This document shows, in pieces, positions 16,016 through 22,756 of a DNA stretch of 64,000 nucleotides. The stretch covers positions 868,001 to 932,000 of the forward strand of contig NZ_CP013293.1 of NCBI RefSeq assembly GCF_001456155.1, in the 5' to 3' direction. A program made the translations under genes and the position numbers. This DNA is from Chryseobacterium sp. IHB B 17019 (GTDB taxonomy: Bacteria; Bacteroidota; Bacteroidia; Flavobacteriales; Weeksellaceae). A model generated the notes under the pieces. It saw nothing but the letters and a program-made list of their open reading frames with translations. It had not been told where the DNA came from and made no database searches. How positions within the stretch are numbered: position 1 is the first letter of the stretch; every line of letters starts with the position of its first letter.

Positions 16016-16239
16016 TGGAAGAAATATTGAAACTTATGAATGAATTTGAAAAGCGAAATAATATGAGTATTGCTTTCACAATGTATAACGATGGTTCATA
16101 TTCTGTTAAGGAATTTTGGGATAACGAAAGCTTGGACGGTGGAAATTCTATTGAAGAGCTAAAAATATTTTTAAAAGAAACCCAATATAAATTGGACGAA
16201 AATGGGAGGTCTTATAGTCCTTGTGTTAAAATTGAATAA
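16015..16239 (+). CDS. Small hypothetical protein
   Basis: 74 residues, acidic, beginning with a helix and followed by FTMYNDGSYSVKEFW. One-base overlap with the previous gene. Unknown function. Confidence 0.55.
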   Translation: MEEILKLMNEFEKRNNMSIAFTMYNDGSYSVKEFWDNESLDGGNSIEELKIFLKETQYKLDENGRSYSPCVKIE

Positions 16240-16241
16240 TC

Positions 16242-16571
16242 ATGAAAACAAAATACATTAAAGTACCAACGGCGGAAAGACTGCCATATAAGGAAGGTTA
16301 TTATTTTACATTTCGTGATGATTTTGGCGAAAGTATAACAAGTCTTTTTAATGGAAATTGGCATTTACCAAAAGATACAATTCACAGAGTCGAATATTGG
16401 CTTGAAGAAATCCCCGACAGAGAGGATGAAATGAAGAAAGTGTTAGAGCGTGTTGAACTACTGTTAAATGAATTTCATAATGATTTAGCAAAAAGTATAG
16501 TTGATATGAAAACCTATTCTCCACTTAGTAAACAACTATTAGAAATAAAACGACTACTTAACAAACAATAA
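16242..16571 (+). CDS. DUF551-like phage protein
   Basis: 109 residues. The N-terminal half (KVPTAERLPYKEGYYFTF ... NGNWHLP ... VEYWLEEIP) follows the DUF551 layout; the rest is a helical tail. The 12439 gene has a similar domain. Function of DUF551 is unknown. Confidence 0.6.
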   Translation: MKTKYIKVPTAERLPYKEGYYFTFRDDFGESITSLFNGNWHLPKDTIHRVEYWLEEIPDREDEMKKVLERVELLLNEFHNDLAKSIVDMKTYSPLSKQLLEIKRLLNKQ

Positions 16572-16573
16572 CA

Positions 16574-16780
16574 ATGGCTGAAACAACATTAAAAAGAGGT
16601 GATACTGTTAAATTAAAATCTGGAAGTTGCGATATGACCGTAAGCGAGGTAATTACTAAAAAAGAACAATCTGTTAGCAATCCAACTTCTTTACCTGATA
16701 ATTTTATCGATGTAGAATATTTTTGGGAAGGAGAAATTAAAAAAGCTAGATTTTACGAAAGTCAGATTACTAAATCCTAG
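16574..16780 (+). CDS. YodC-like (DUF2158) small protein
   Basis: 68 residues: LKRGDTVKLKSGSCDMTVSEV at the start and VEYFWEGEIKKARFYESQI at the end give a small SH3-like barrel of the DUF2158/YodC group. Unknown function; common in phages and enterobacteria. Confidence 0.7.
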   Translation: MAETTLKRGDTVKLKSGSCDMTVSEVITKKEQSVSNPTSLPDNFIDVEYFWEGEIKKARFYESQITKS

Positions 16781-16846
16781 GTAAACTATAAAACACGGAA
16801 GTCGGCACCGTTTCTTTGTCGGCAAATCAAAACAATTTTTTTTACA

Positions 16847-17266
16847 ATGAAAAAACTATTAATTGCGAGCATTGTAATGCTTGCCTCACTGACAGCATGT
16901 CAAAACTCAAATGATGAATTCGTAACAACTCCTGTTGGAACTCAGAAGGTTGCGGATAAAACAATGGCTAGAGAAGGGGAAGAAATGACCAAAGAAGAAC
17001 AGATTGCTATGGTGGAAGCATTGGATGCGGTAAAAGAAGCCATGGTTAGAGGTGAAACCACCGGAAGAGCGATCATCTTATGCCATACGCCATGGAATAC
17101 AGTTATGGGGCACGCATGTGTTTCAAATATGGGCTACACATTCAATGTTTCATGGGATGCTCATACCTATTCTCCAGGTGGAGGACAATCAATAATCAAC
17201 TATGATGATTATGGGAATTATATTTATAATTGGCATACAACTTTACAACCAAGATGTAATTGCTAA
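16847..17266 (+). CDS. Cys-containing lipoprotein, prophage passenger
   Basis: 139 residues with a lipoprotein signal (MKKLLIASIVMLASLTAC, lipid Cys at 18). The mature part starts with an acidic helical region and ends with Cys-containing segments (ILCHTPWNTVMGHACVSNMG, PRCNC). It has its own leader and a strong terminator, unlike the coupled genes around it, which suggests independent expression, perhaps in the lysogen. No family recognised. Confidence 0.65.
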   Translation: MKKLLIASIVMLASLTACQNSNDEFVTTPVGTQKVADKTMAREGEEMTKEEQIAMVEALDAVKEAMVRGETTGRAIILCHTPWNTVMGHACVSNMGYTFNVSWDAHTYSPGGGQSIINYDDYGNYIYNWHTTLQPRCNC

Positions 17267-17275
17267 TTAAACATT

Positions 17276-17295
17276 GAGGGCTTCGGCCCTCTTTT
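17276..17295 (+). terminator. Rho-independent terminator
   Basis: GAGGGC-TTCG-GCCCTC followed by TTTT: a perfect 6-bp stem with a stable TTCG loop, directly after the lipoprotein gene. Confidence 0.9.
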
Positions 17296-17315
17296 AACCC
17301 TAAAAAAGAAAAACA

Positions 17316-17369
17316 ATGACTAAAGAAGAATTATTAAAAATATACTCAGCATGGAAGCAAAAGAATTAA
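17316..17369 (+). CDS. Possible micro-peptide (17 aa)
   Basis: MTKEELLKIYSAWKQKN, starting in AACA-ATG context and overlapping the next start. MTKEELL is a common phage N-terminus, so this may be the remnant of a longer gene. Weak support. Confidence 0.2.
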   Translation: MTKEELLKIYSAWKQKN

Positions 17370-17737
17370 GAATAGGAAATTATTTGAAATTTCTTAGTAA
17401 AATAGAACAAGTAGAGTCCGTAATCGATTCCGATTGGATTAGATTAAGTAAGTCAGATTTGGTTCCAATAAACGCTGCAGGACTAAAGCCCTTAGATATA
17501 ACCGAAGAGTGGCTTTATAAGTTTAAGTTTAAACAACATGAAGTTACCAACTTTTATTTTTTGGAAATAATAAATGATTGGACTCGTATTTATTTTGACC
17601 CATATCATGATATTTGTGACCTTTCAATTAGTAGTCACTCTGCAGTGTTAAATAAAATAAGTTTTGTTCATCAATTACAAAACTTATATTTCGCCCTAAC
17701 AGGTGAAGAACTAACTATAAACGAAGACAATGAATAG
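17351..17737 (+). CDS. Conserved-type phage protein of unknown function
   Basis: 128 residues. The start KELRIGNYLKF, the LKPLDITEEWLYKFKF segment and the end HQLQNLYFALTGEELTI form a pattern common in Bacteroidota phages and prophages, recognised from memory, with no assigned role. Coupled to the next small membrane gene. Confidence 0.65.
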   Translation: MEAKELRIGNYLKFLSKIEQVESVIDSDWIRLSKSDLVPINAAGLKPLDITEEWLYKFKFKQHEVTNFYFLEIINDWTRIYFDPYHDICDLSISSHSAVLNKISFVHQLQNLYFALTGEELTINEDNE

Positions 17738-17894
17738 ATATTATATTAACACAATCTGTATTATTCTATGGCTAGTATTTTTAGAAGCAATAGGGATAGA
17801 AAAAATATACATGGGAATAAATGCAATTATATTGTTTTTAAACTTCATATTTTGTGAGTTAGTAAGAATGAATAAAATAAACGAAGGGAAATGA
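17730..17894 (+). CDS. Small membrane protein (54 aa)
   Basis: Two hydrophobic segments (about residues 5-24 and 29-45) joined by a short polar turn; the stop overlaps the next start (ATGA). Probably an inner-membrane protein. Unknown role. Confidence 0.5.
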   Translation: MNRYYINTICIILWLVFLEAIGIEKIYMGINAIILFLNFIFCELVRMNKINEGK

Positions 17895-18286
17895 AAAAGA
17901 AAGAATTTTCAGATTATTTTATTATTAGAAACGGTAGCTATGTAGGTATTTTCAAGTATGTGGATGGAAAATTAAAGTTATTCAAGCATGTTGACGGTAA
18001 TTGTAATACTTATGGGTTTGGAAGACTTCTTGAAGATATTATAGCCTTTAATTATGATCAACTAGAAGACAATGTAATTAGTTTTAAATCAATTTCTGCT
18101 AATGAACAATATAGAATTCCAAAACGTTTTGATATGAGGAAAAAAGAGGTTCATAATGATCTTGCTTACTTTCTTGGAAGAAACCAGACTTTCGATATTT
18201 TTTACAATCCTAGATCAAGAATTTACGGAGATGAAGAGTTTAGAAGTAGAGTTGAAAAGTATAAACCAAAAACTTTTCCATTTTAA
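17891..18286 (+). CDS. Hypothetical phage protein
   Basis: 131 residues, mixed alpha/beta, with repeated short strands at the start (YVGIFKYVDGKLKLFKHVDG). No family recognised. Coupled to the small membrane protein by a four-base overlap. Confidence 0.55.
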   Translation: MKKKEFSDYFIIRNGSYVGIFKYVDGKLKLFKHVDGNCNTYGFGRLLEDIIAFNYDQLEDNVISFKSISANEQYRIPKRFDMRKKEVHNDLAYFLGRNQTFDIFYNPRSRIYGDEEFRSRVEKYKPKTFPF

Positions 18287-18389
18287 TTACGGAAACCCAC
18301 AACACAAAACAACAAAAACGAAATCCTGGGTTAATTTTGTAACTTTGAAACGTTTTAGTTATTACAGCTGAAATATTTTGACAAAAATT

Positions 18390-18413
18390 AGCCCTCCGGT
18401 AAGAGGGCTTTTT
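18390..18413. terminator. Terminator between convergent genes
   Basis: AGCCCTC and GAGGGCT arms with a 6-base loop, T-rich after and A-rich before, so it can stop transcription from both sides. It separates the plus-strand small genes from the minus-strand gene at 18416. Confidence 0.85.
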
Positions 18414-18415
18414 AA

Positions 18416-18700
18416 TTATATCCATTCAGTTTCTACATTTGAATAAATTAATTTAATTTCTTCAGTACTAATGTACAAATGGTGTTTGGTTTTTTTATTT
18501 TCTTCAAGCCACCATTTTGCTGAATTAACTATACATTCTAAGTTTTTCTGATAATCATCATAAGCATTTTTGAAATCTTCAAGCTCATCCTTTTCAAATA
18601 CTTCTATAGCATAGTGATTTAAAAGTTCTTCTTTAGACATTTCAGTTAGCATTTTCGCTAATTCAGGTCTTTCATTTTGAAGTTTAATGAAATTTTTCAT
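18416..18700 (-). CDS. Hypothetical protein, antisense to the lytic operon
   Basis: 94 residues, acidic and helical, with a Trp-rich end (SAKWWLEENKK). One of two minus-strand genes within the lytic region. Upstream are two TTACGG...CCGTAA sites. No HTH is obvious, so it is more likely regulated than regulator. Confidence 0.5.
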   Translation of the reverse strand: MKNFIKLQNERPELAKMLTEMSKEELLNHYAIEVFEKDELEDFKNAYDDYQKNLECIVNSAKWWLEENKKTKHHLYISTEEIKLIYSNVETEWI

Positions 18701-18801
18701 TTTAATTTTCCCACCATTATCAACATCGGGGTTCGGTTTTAATTATTAAACTGTCTTGTTATTTTGACATAGTAAAGATACAAACGATGTTCTGCAATTC
18801 C

Positions 18802-18849
18802 TTACGGGAAACCGTAAAACAGAGACTTTTTTGTTACGGATTTCCGTAA
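18802..18849. promoter_or_regulatory. Twin 16-bp inverted repeats, candidate operators
   Basis: TTACGG-GAAA-CCGTAA at 18802-18817 and TTACGG-ATTT-CCGTAA at 18834-18849: same arms, different 4-base spacers, centres 32 bp apart (about three helical turns). They lie in the gap between the divergent genes at 18416 (minus) and 18975 (plus), so a dimeric regulator probably binds both. Confidence 0.65.
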
Positions 18850-18974
18850 AATATTTTATCTAACAATTATTATTAGATTGAGTGAATAAAAAAGTTAGAT
18901 TTTTCTAAAAATAGTTGAAAAAACATTTGCTTTTTAAAAAACACCACCGTAACTTTACTATAAAGCGGTTGAGA

Positions 18975-19511
18975 ATGAAGGAGATAAAGCCGAAAAATTG
19001 CGCGGTATGTGGTGAGGAATTTAGTCCAAATAAAACAACTCAAAGGGTATGCGGCATGGCCTGCGCAATTTCATTCGGTAAGTCAAATATTCAAAAACAA
19101 AACGCTAAAGCTTGGCAGAAAGAGAAGAAGATTATAAAGGAGAAGCTTAAGACTCATAAAGATTGGTTACAAGATCTCCAAAAGGTTTTTAATGCCTATA
19201 TCAGAACAAGAGACAAAGGAAAGCCATGTGTGAGTTGTGGGTGTAAAGTAGAAGGTAGTGGCCATGCTTCACATTTTTTTTCAGTGGGATCTCATCCAAA
19301 CTTAAGGTTCAATGAAGATAATGTTCATGTAAGTTGCATTGAATGTAATCTGCATAAACATGGAAATCTTGCTGAATATTCCACAAGACTACCTCACAGA
19401 ATTGGAGTCGATGCTTTTAATACATTATTATCAAAGAAAAATATTCCAAACAAGTTAAGTGTTAATGAATTGAAATTATTAATTCAATATTACAAGACTA
19501 GATTAAAATAG
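18975..19511 (+). CDS. NinG/Rap-like recombination protein
   Basis: 178 residues from the ATG giving MKEIKPKNCAVCGEEF. An N-terminal zinc-finger (CAVC...VCGMAC) is followed by THKDWLQDLQKVFNAYIRTRDKGKPCVSCG, then HASHFFSVGSHPNLRFNEDNV and CIECNLHKHGN. This is the layout of lambda NinG (Rap), a structure-specific nuclease acting on recombination intermediates. It could resolve joints made by the ERF protein. An upstream in-frame ATG adds 20 residues and is less likely. Confidence 0.88.
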   Translation: MKEIKPKNCAVCGEEFSPNKTTQRVCGMACAISFGKSNIQKQNAKAWQKEKKIIKEKLKTHKDWLQDLQKVFNAYIRTRDKGKPCVSCGCKVEGSGHASHFFSVGSHPNLRFNEDNVHVSCIECNLHKHGNLAEYSTRLPHRIGVDAFNTLLSKKNIPNKLSVNELKLLIQYYKTRLK

Positions 19512-19517
19512 TAAATA

Positions 19518-20189
19518 ATGATAGGTCAAAGGGTAGGTAGGTTAATTGTAGTTAAAGAGGTTGATAAGTTGATTCTGCCGTCTGGACAAGCTAACAGAGC
19601 ATTCTTATGTAGATGTGACTGTGGGGAAGAAAAGATTGTTAGAAAAGTTCATCTTTCAAATAACAGAATTAGAAGTTGTGGATGTCTGAAGAAAACAAGA
19701 GGAGGCAAAGGAACTAATAAATTGCTTAAAGTTTGGAGGCAAATGAACAGCAGGTGCAGGCCTGATTATTTTCAAAAACACTTATACTACGATAAAGGAA
19801 TACGAGTGAGTGAAATTTGGAGAAGTAGCTATAAAAGCTTTGAGGAATGGTCTATCAAAAATGGATATGCTGAAGGGTTAGTAATTGATAGAAAAAATAA
19901 TTCCAAAGGATATGACCCTGATAACTGTAGATGGATAAGTCAACTAGTAAATTCTTCAAATAAAGACAATACAATTATGGTTGCTTATTATGGAGAGTTA
20001 AAAGCATTAAAGCTTATTGTTACTGAGAAAAAGATGAGACAACACTACGAGGCAATTTTAAGAAGAATTAAACGTGGTTGGGAGCCTCAGAAAGCAATTG
20101 ACACACCCATTAGGTGTGGGGCTTATAAAAGAAGCAGAACTAAAGAAGAGATTGATTTTGAAAATGAATTAATGTTTTCAAAGTTATAG
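19518..20189 (+). CDS. HNH-type homing-endonuclease-like protein
   Basis: 223 residues. An N-terminal zinc-binding CRCDCGEEK...SCGCLK knuckle is followed by the core LKVWRQMNSRCRPDYF ... YYDKGIRVSEIW ... FEEWSIKNGYAEGLVIDRKNN and NCRWISQLVNSSNK, typical of phage HNH/AP2-type selfish endonucleases. The C-terminal part (about 155-200) looks like a small DNA-binding module. It lies next to a structured noncoding stretch and a tRNA-like RNA, a setting often used by homing genes. Cleavage activity is inferred. Confidence 0.75.
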   Translation: MIGQRVGRLIVVKEVDKLILPSGQANRAFLCRCDCGEEKIVRKVHLSNNRIRSCGCLKKTRGGKGTNKLLKVWRQMNSRCRPDYFQKHLYYDKGIRVSEIWRSSYKSFEEWSIKNGYAEGLVIDRKNNSKGYDPDNCRWISQLVNSSNKDNTIMVAYYGELKALKLIVTEKKMRQHYEAILRRIKRGWEPQKAIDTPIRCGAYKRSRTKEEIDFENELMFSKL

Positions 20190-20345
20190 ATATGATTTGA
20201 TGGTATTTAAATTTACTAAGCACACATGAAGTAGAAGAAGGGGGTTGTGAGATGGACGATGAGGTCGGGTGCTTGGTTTTATAAGACTAGAAGTTCTATT
20301 TAAATAGTGGTTAGCTTTCCACGTGGTCAGGTTAAAAAAGCAAAC
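20190..20345 (+). other. Noncoding stretch with inverted repeats
   Basis: No gene is seen. An 8-bp stem (CTAAGCAC at 20216-20223 with GTGCTTGG at 20269-20276), a CCACGTGG palindrome at 20319-20326 and short AT palindromes lie between the HNH gene and the tRNA-like RNA, so part of it may be a structured leader. Confidence 0.4.
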
Positions 20346-20416
20346 GGGCAATTAGCTTAATTGGTTAGAGCGTGGTAATAAGCCTCATGGTTTAGGTTCG
20401 AGTCCTAAGTTGTCCA
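20346..20416 (+). tRNA. tRNA-like gene with abnormal anticodon arm
   Basis: 71 bases. The 7-bp acceptor stem GGGCAAT/GTTGTCC (two G-T pairs), a 4-bp D stem with AATTGGTTAG loop and a perfect T arm (TTAGG-TTCGAGT-CCTAA) are canonical. Only 20 bases lie between the D and T stems instead of 23 or more, and the best anticodon hairpin (GTGGT with GCCTC) has a mismatch and no U33. The isotype cannot be read; it could be a decayed tRNA or a tRNA mimic. CCA is not encoded. Confidence 0.6.
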
Positions 20417-20474
20417 CAAGATTGATTTAATGCAGGGGTATTTTTTTTCATATTAATATTTTGTGATTTGGAGT

Positions 20475-20500
20475 CCCGCTGCTTAGGTAGTGGGATTTTT
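20475..20500 (+). terminator. Rho-independent terminator
   Basis: CCCGCTGC-TTAG-GTAGTGGG (8 bp with two G-T pairs), then ATTTTT. Ends the tRNA-like transcript. Confidence 0.8.
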
Positions 20501-20519
20501 AATTTAAAACAAGAAAACA

Positions 20520-20684
20520 ATGGGAACACCGCAAATTATTTTATTAGTGCTTTACGGAGCATCTTTATTACTACAAGCCCATGATCATGGAAAACCAAAA
20601 GAAGGTAACCATAATTTCTGGCATACCCTTACTTCGGCAGTAATAACTTTTTTACTCTTGGACTGGGGTGGATTTTTTGAATAA
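20520..20684 (+). CDS. Small membrane protein (54 aa), common phage type
   Basis: MGTPQIILLVLYGASLLLQA, a polar HGKPKEGNHNFW loop and a second membrane segment ending DWGGFF. This two-helix pattern with an NFW loop recurs in Bacteroidota phages near packaging genes, from memory. Possibly holin-like or packaging-associated; unproven. Confidence 0.6.
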   Translation: MGTPQIILLVLYGASLLLQAHDHGKPKEGNHNFWHTLTSAVITFLLLDWGGFFE

Positions 20685-20690
20685 ACAATT

Positions 20691-21005
20691 ATGGAAGGAA
20701 ATTTTAGAATAGTTCAGGAATCAGAAAACAGGTTCATAATCGAGAAAGAATATGATTCCTACGAATATAAAGTAATCCGATTTCTTGGAATTGCTATATG
20801 GACGATAAGAGTTCCAATTAAGATTTGGAAACAGGTAGATAAGAAAGGGAAACGACCTTATTCAGGGCTTTTAATTGGTGTTGTACCGATTGAACTATGT
20901 GAGGCTTGGTATTTAACGCTTGAGGAAGCAAAGAAAGCCCTTGAAGATATAAAGAAATATCCAAATGTGGTTTACGAGGGATTATTAGACATAGCAAGTA
21001 AGTAA
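20691..21005 (+). CDS. Hypothetical phage protein
   Basis: 104 residues, mixed alpha/beta, with a GIAIWTIRVPIKIW hydrophobic strand and a C-terminal helix. No family recognised. Confidence 0.55.
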   Translation: MEGNFRIVQESENRFIIEKEYDSYEYKVIRFLGIAIWTIRVPIKIWKQVDKKGKRPYSGLLIGVVPIELCEAWYLTLEEAKKALEDIKKYPNVVYEGLLDIASK

Positions 21006-21030
21006 TTGAGTGGCTTAAACAATAAAGGAC

Positions 21031-21219
21031 ATGAACAAAGGCAGAAGAACTGAAATAACCAATTTGAAATATAAAAAGCGTTTGAAGATTTACGGTTTAA
21101 AGAATGGTGAATGGACTGCTTTAAAATCTCATGGTTCGCCTTGTAGCTGCGGAATCTGTAGATCTGAAAAATACAGAGATAGAGATCGTCAGAAAAACAA
21201 GAAAATAAATATAGAATAA
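21031..21219 (+). CDS. Small Cys-containing basic protein
   Basis: 62 residues, very basic. A CSCGIC cluster at the centre (GSPCSCGICRSEKYRDRDRQK) may bind zinc. Resembles small phage proteins beside packaging genes. Unknown function. Confidence 0.55.
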   Translation: MNKGRRTEITNLKYKKRLKIYGLKNGEWTALKSHGSPCSCGICRSEKYRDRDRQKNKKINIE

Positions 21220-21221
21220 TT

Positions 21222-21341
21222 ATGACCCTCGAACAAATAAAAGCCAATTGGACCAAAACAGATGAGCTCATCTATAAAACCCCAGAGATTAAATTTAAAT
21301 CTTTGGAAGCGGCGAAAACTAAAGTAATTGCTAAAGTCTAA
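21222..21341 (+). CDS. Small hypothetical protein (39 aa)
   Basis: MTLEQIKANWTKTDELIYKT start with an amphipathic C-terminal helix; fills the gap between two genes with three and eleven bases around it. No family recognised. Confidence 0.45.
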   Translation: MTLEQIKANWTKTDELIYKTPEIKFKSLEAAKTKVIAKV

Positions 21342-21352
21342 ATAATTCAAAC

Positions 21353-21901
21353 ATGGCAGAGGGATTAATGAAGTTGTTAAGTTTAAGTTTAGAAAGTTTT
21401 CCGAATGAGGTTTGGGAAGAGATACCAGGTTATGAAGATCGTTATATGGTTTCAAACTATGCAAGGGTAAAAAGCATCATAAACAGGAATCCGAGAATCA
21501 TTAAGAAAAGTATTTCATCCGGAAAATACAAAGTGACTTTAGTTAATAAAAGAGGAAGAATAACAAGCATTGGATGTGGTAGATTAGTTGCTAAAACATT
21601 CATTAGAGAACCAAATTCAGATGAGGTAGTAAGATATAGAGACGAAAACGTTTTAAATGACATTCTCTCAAACATCTATTTCAGTACAAGATCTGAATGC
21701 CTTAGAGCATCACCACGAAGGAATAGAATGTCTATAAGTGGAGAAAGAAACGGAATGGCAATATTAACCACTAATCAGGTTATAGAAATCCGGAAGAAAA
21801 GAAACAATGGAAATACTTACAATCAATTGAAAGATGAATATAAAGTCTCCATAGGTTGTATTCACAATATCATCACAAGGAAAAAATGGAAAACGGTTTA
21901 A
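21353..21901 (+). CDS. NUMOD4 protein with decayed HNH nuclease site
   Basis: 182 residues. NUMOD4 at about 20-50 (EVWEEIPGYEDRYMVSNYARVKSI), then a core that keeps VAKTFI...P but reads VVRYRDENVLNDILSNIYFST where active relatives have a His-bearing NHxDG..NN...NLE segment, so the nuclease site looks lost. A C-terminal helix-turn-helix (about 135-180, NQLKDEYKVSIGCIHNI) remains and probably binds DNA. Likely a dying homing endonuclease. Confidence 0.75.
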   Translation: MAEGLMKLLSLSLESFPNEVWEEIPGYEDRYMVSNYARVKSIINRNPRIIKKSISSGKYKVTLVNKRGRITSIGCGRLVAKTFIREPNSDEVVRYRDENVLNDILSNIYFSTRSECLRASPRRNRMSISGERNGMAILTTNQVIEIRKKRNNGNTYNQLKDEYKVSIGCIHNIITRKKWKTV

Positions 21902-22278
21902 AGTATAAAAGTTTACAACATTCAAAGAAGATGGCTGATAATGCAACTTTGGTGAATAAGAGTAAAAAACCAGATGGATATATTTATGTTTTACAATATG
22001 GGAGAAATAATATTTTCAAATTTGGAGTTAGTTCTAGTCCAGACCGAAGGATAAAAGATATTGATGCGTGTTCGCCAATTCCAGTTAAAGAGATTGGAAG
22101 ATTCTATTTTAAAAATGTATACGAAATGGAAGAAATGATTCATGATAATTTAAAGGGAGGGTTAATCAGAAGGGAATGGTTTAAACTAAATGAATTATCT
22201 GCAAAAGCTATTTGCGAACAATTACAAGAAATGAGCAATAATGGAATATTTTTAATAAAGAAAGATGGCAGCACCTAA
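21886..22278 (+). CDS. GIY-YIG-like (T5orf172/MUG113) protein
   Basis: 130 residues from the ATG at 21886, overlapping the preceding gene by 16 bases. Residues about 30-105 (GYIYVLQYGRNNIFKFGVSSSPDRRIKDI ... EMEEMIHDNLKGG, REWFKL) match the T5orf172 branch of the GIY-YIG fold: Y-x-Y strand, KxGxS.PxxR helix, late E and RxEWF. It may cut DNA. It continues the cluster of nuclease genes just before the terminase genes. Confidence 0.7.
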   Translation: MENGLKYKSLQHSKKMADNATLVNKSKKPDGYIYVLQYGRNNIFKFGVSSSPDRRIKDIDACSPIPVKEIGRFYFKNVYEMEEMIHDNLKGGLIRREWFKLNELSAKAICEQLQEMSNNGIFLIKKDGST

Positions 22279-22756
22279 AGGAAATCAATTTTGGAAACTA
22301 AGAAGTAAACACGGTAGAGATAAATTATTTGAGTCTTCACAGCTCCTATGGGAAGCATCAACTGAATATTTTGAATGGTGTGATGAAAATCCACTAATTG
22401 AAATTGATTATAAAGGGAAAGATGCTGACAGGGTGGAAATACCAAAGATGAGACCTTATACTATCACTGGTCTCTGTTTATATTTAGATTGTAACGTCCA
22501 ATATTTGAAAACTTTTAAGGCTCAATTAAATAAAAATGATGAAAACTATGAAGATTTTAACACGGTCATTACGCGTATAGAGGAAACTATTTATACACAA
22601 AAGTTCACTGGAGCAGCATCTGGGTTCTTAAATCCAAATATAATTGCAAGAGATTTAGGATTGACAGACAGCAAGGATGTTACCTCTAAAGGCGAAAAGA
22701 TAGAATCAGGACCGTCAAAAATAACAGTAGATATTATAGCCCCTACAGATGAATAA
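22265..22756 (+). CDS. Terminase small subunit
   Basis: 163 residues. The start MAAPKGNQFWKLRSKHGRDKLF and the LLWEASTEYFEWCDENPL and TITGLCLYLD segments are the familiar pattern of small terminase/DNA-packaging proteins in phages of this phylum. It recognises phage DNA and hands it to the large subunit. Eight-base overlap with the large subunit gene and 14-base overlap with the gene before support a single packaging transcript. Confidence 0.85.
   Translation: MAAPKGNQFWKLRSKHGRDKLFESSQLLWEASTEYFEWCDENPLIEIDYKGKDADRVEIPKMRPYTITGLCLYLDCNVQYLKTFKAQLNKNDENYEDFNTVITRIEETIYTQKFTGAASGFLNPNIIARDLGLTDSKDVTSKGEKIESGPSKITVDIIAPTDE

Noticed and set aside
16781-16846. Direct GTCGGCA repeats before the lipoprotein gene as an operator
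   Set aside because: Only 7 bases each with no symmetry and no box nearby; not convincing.
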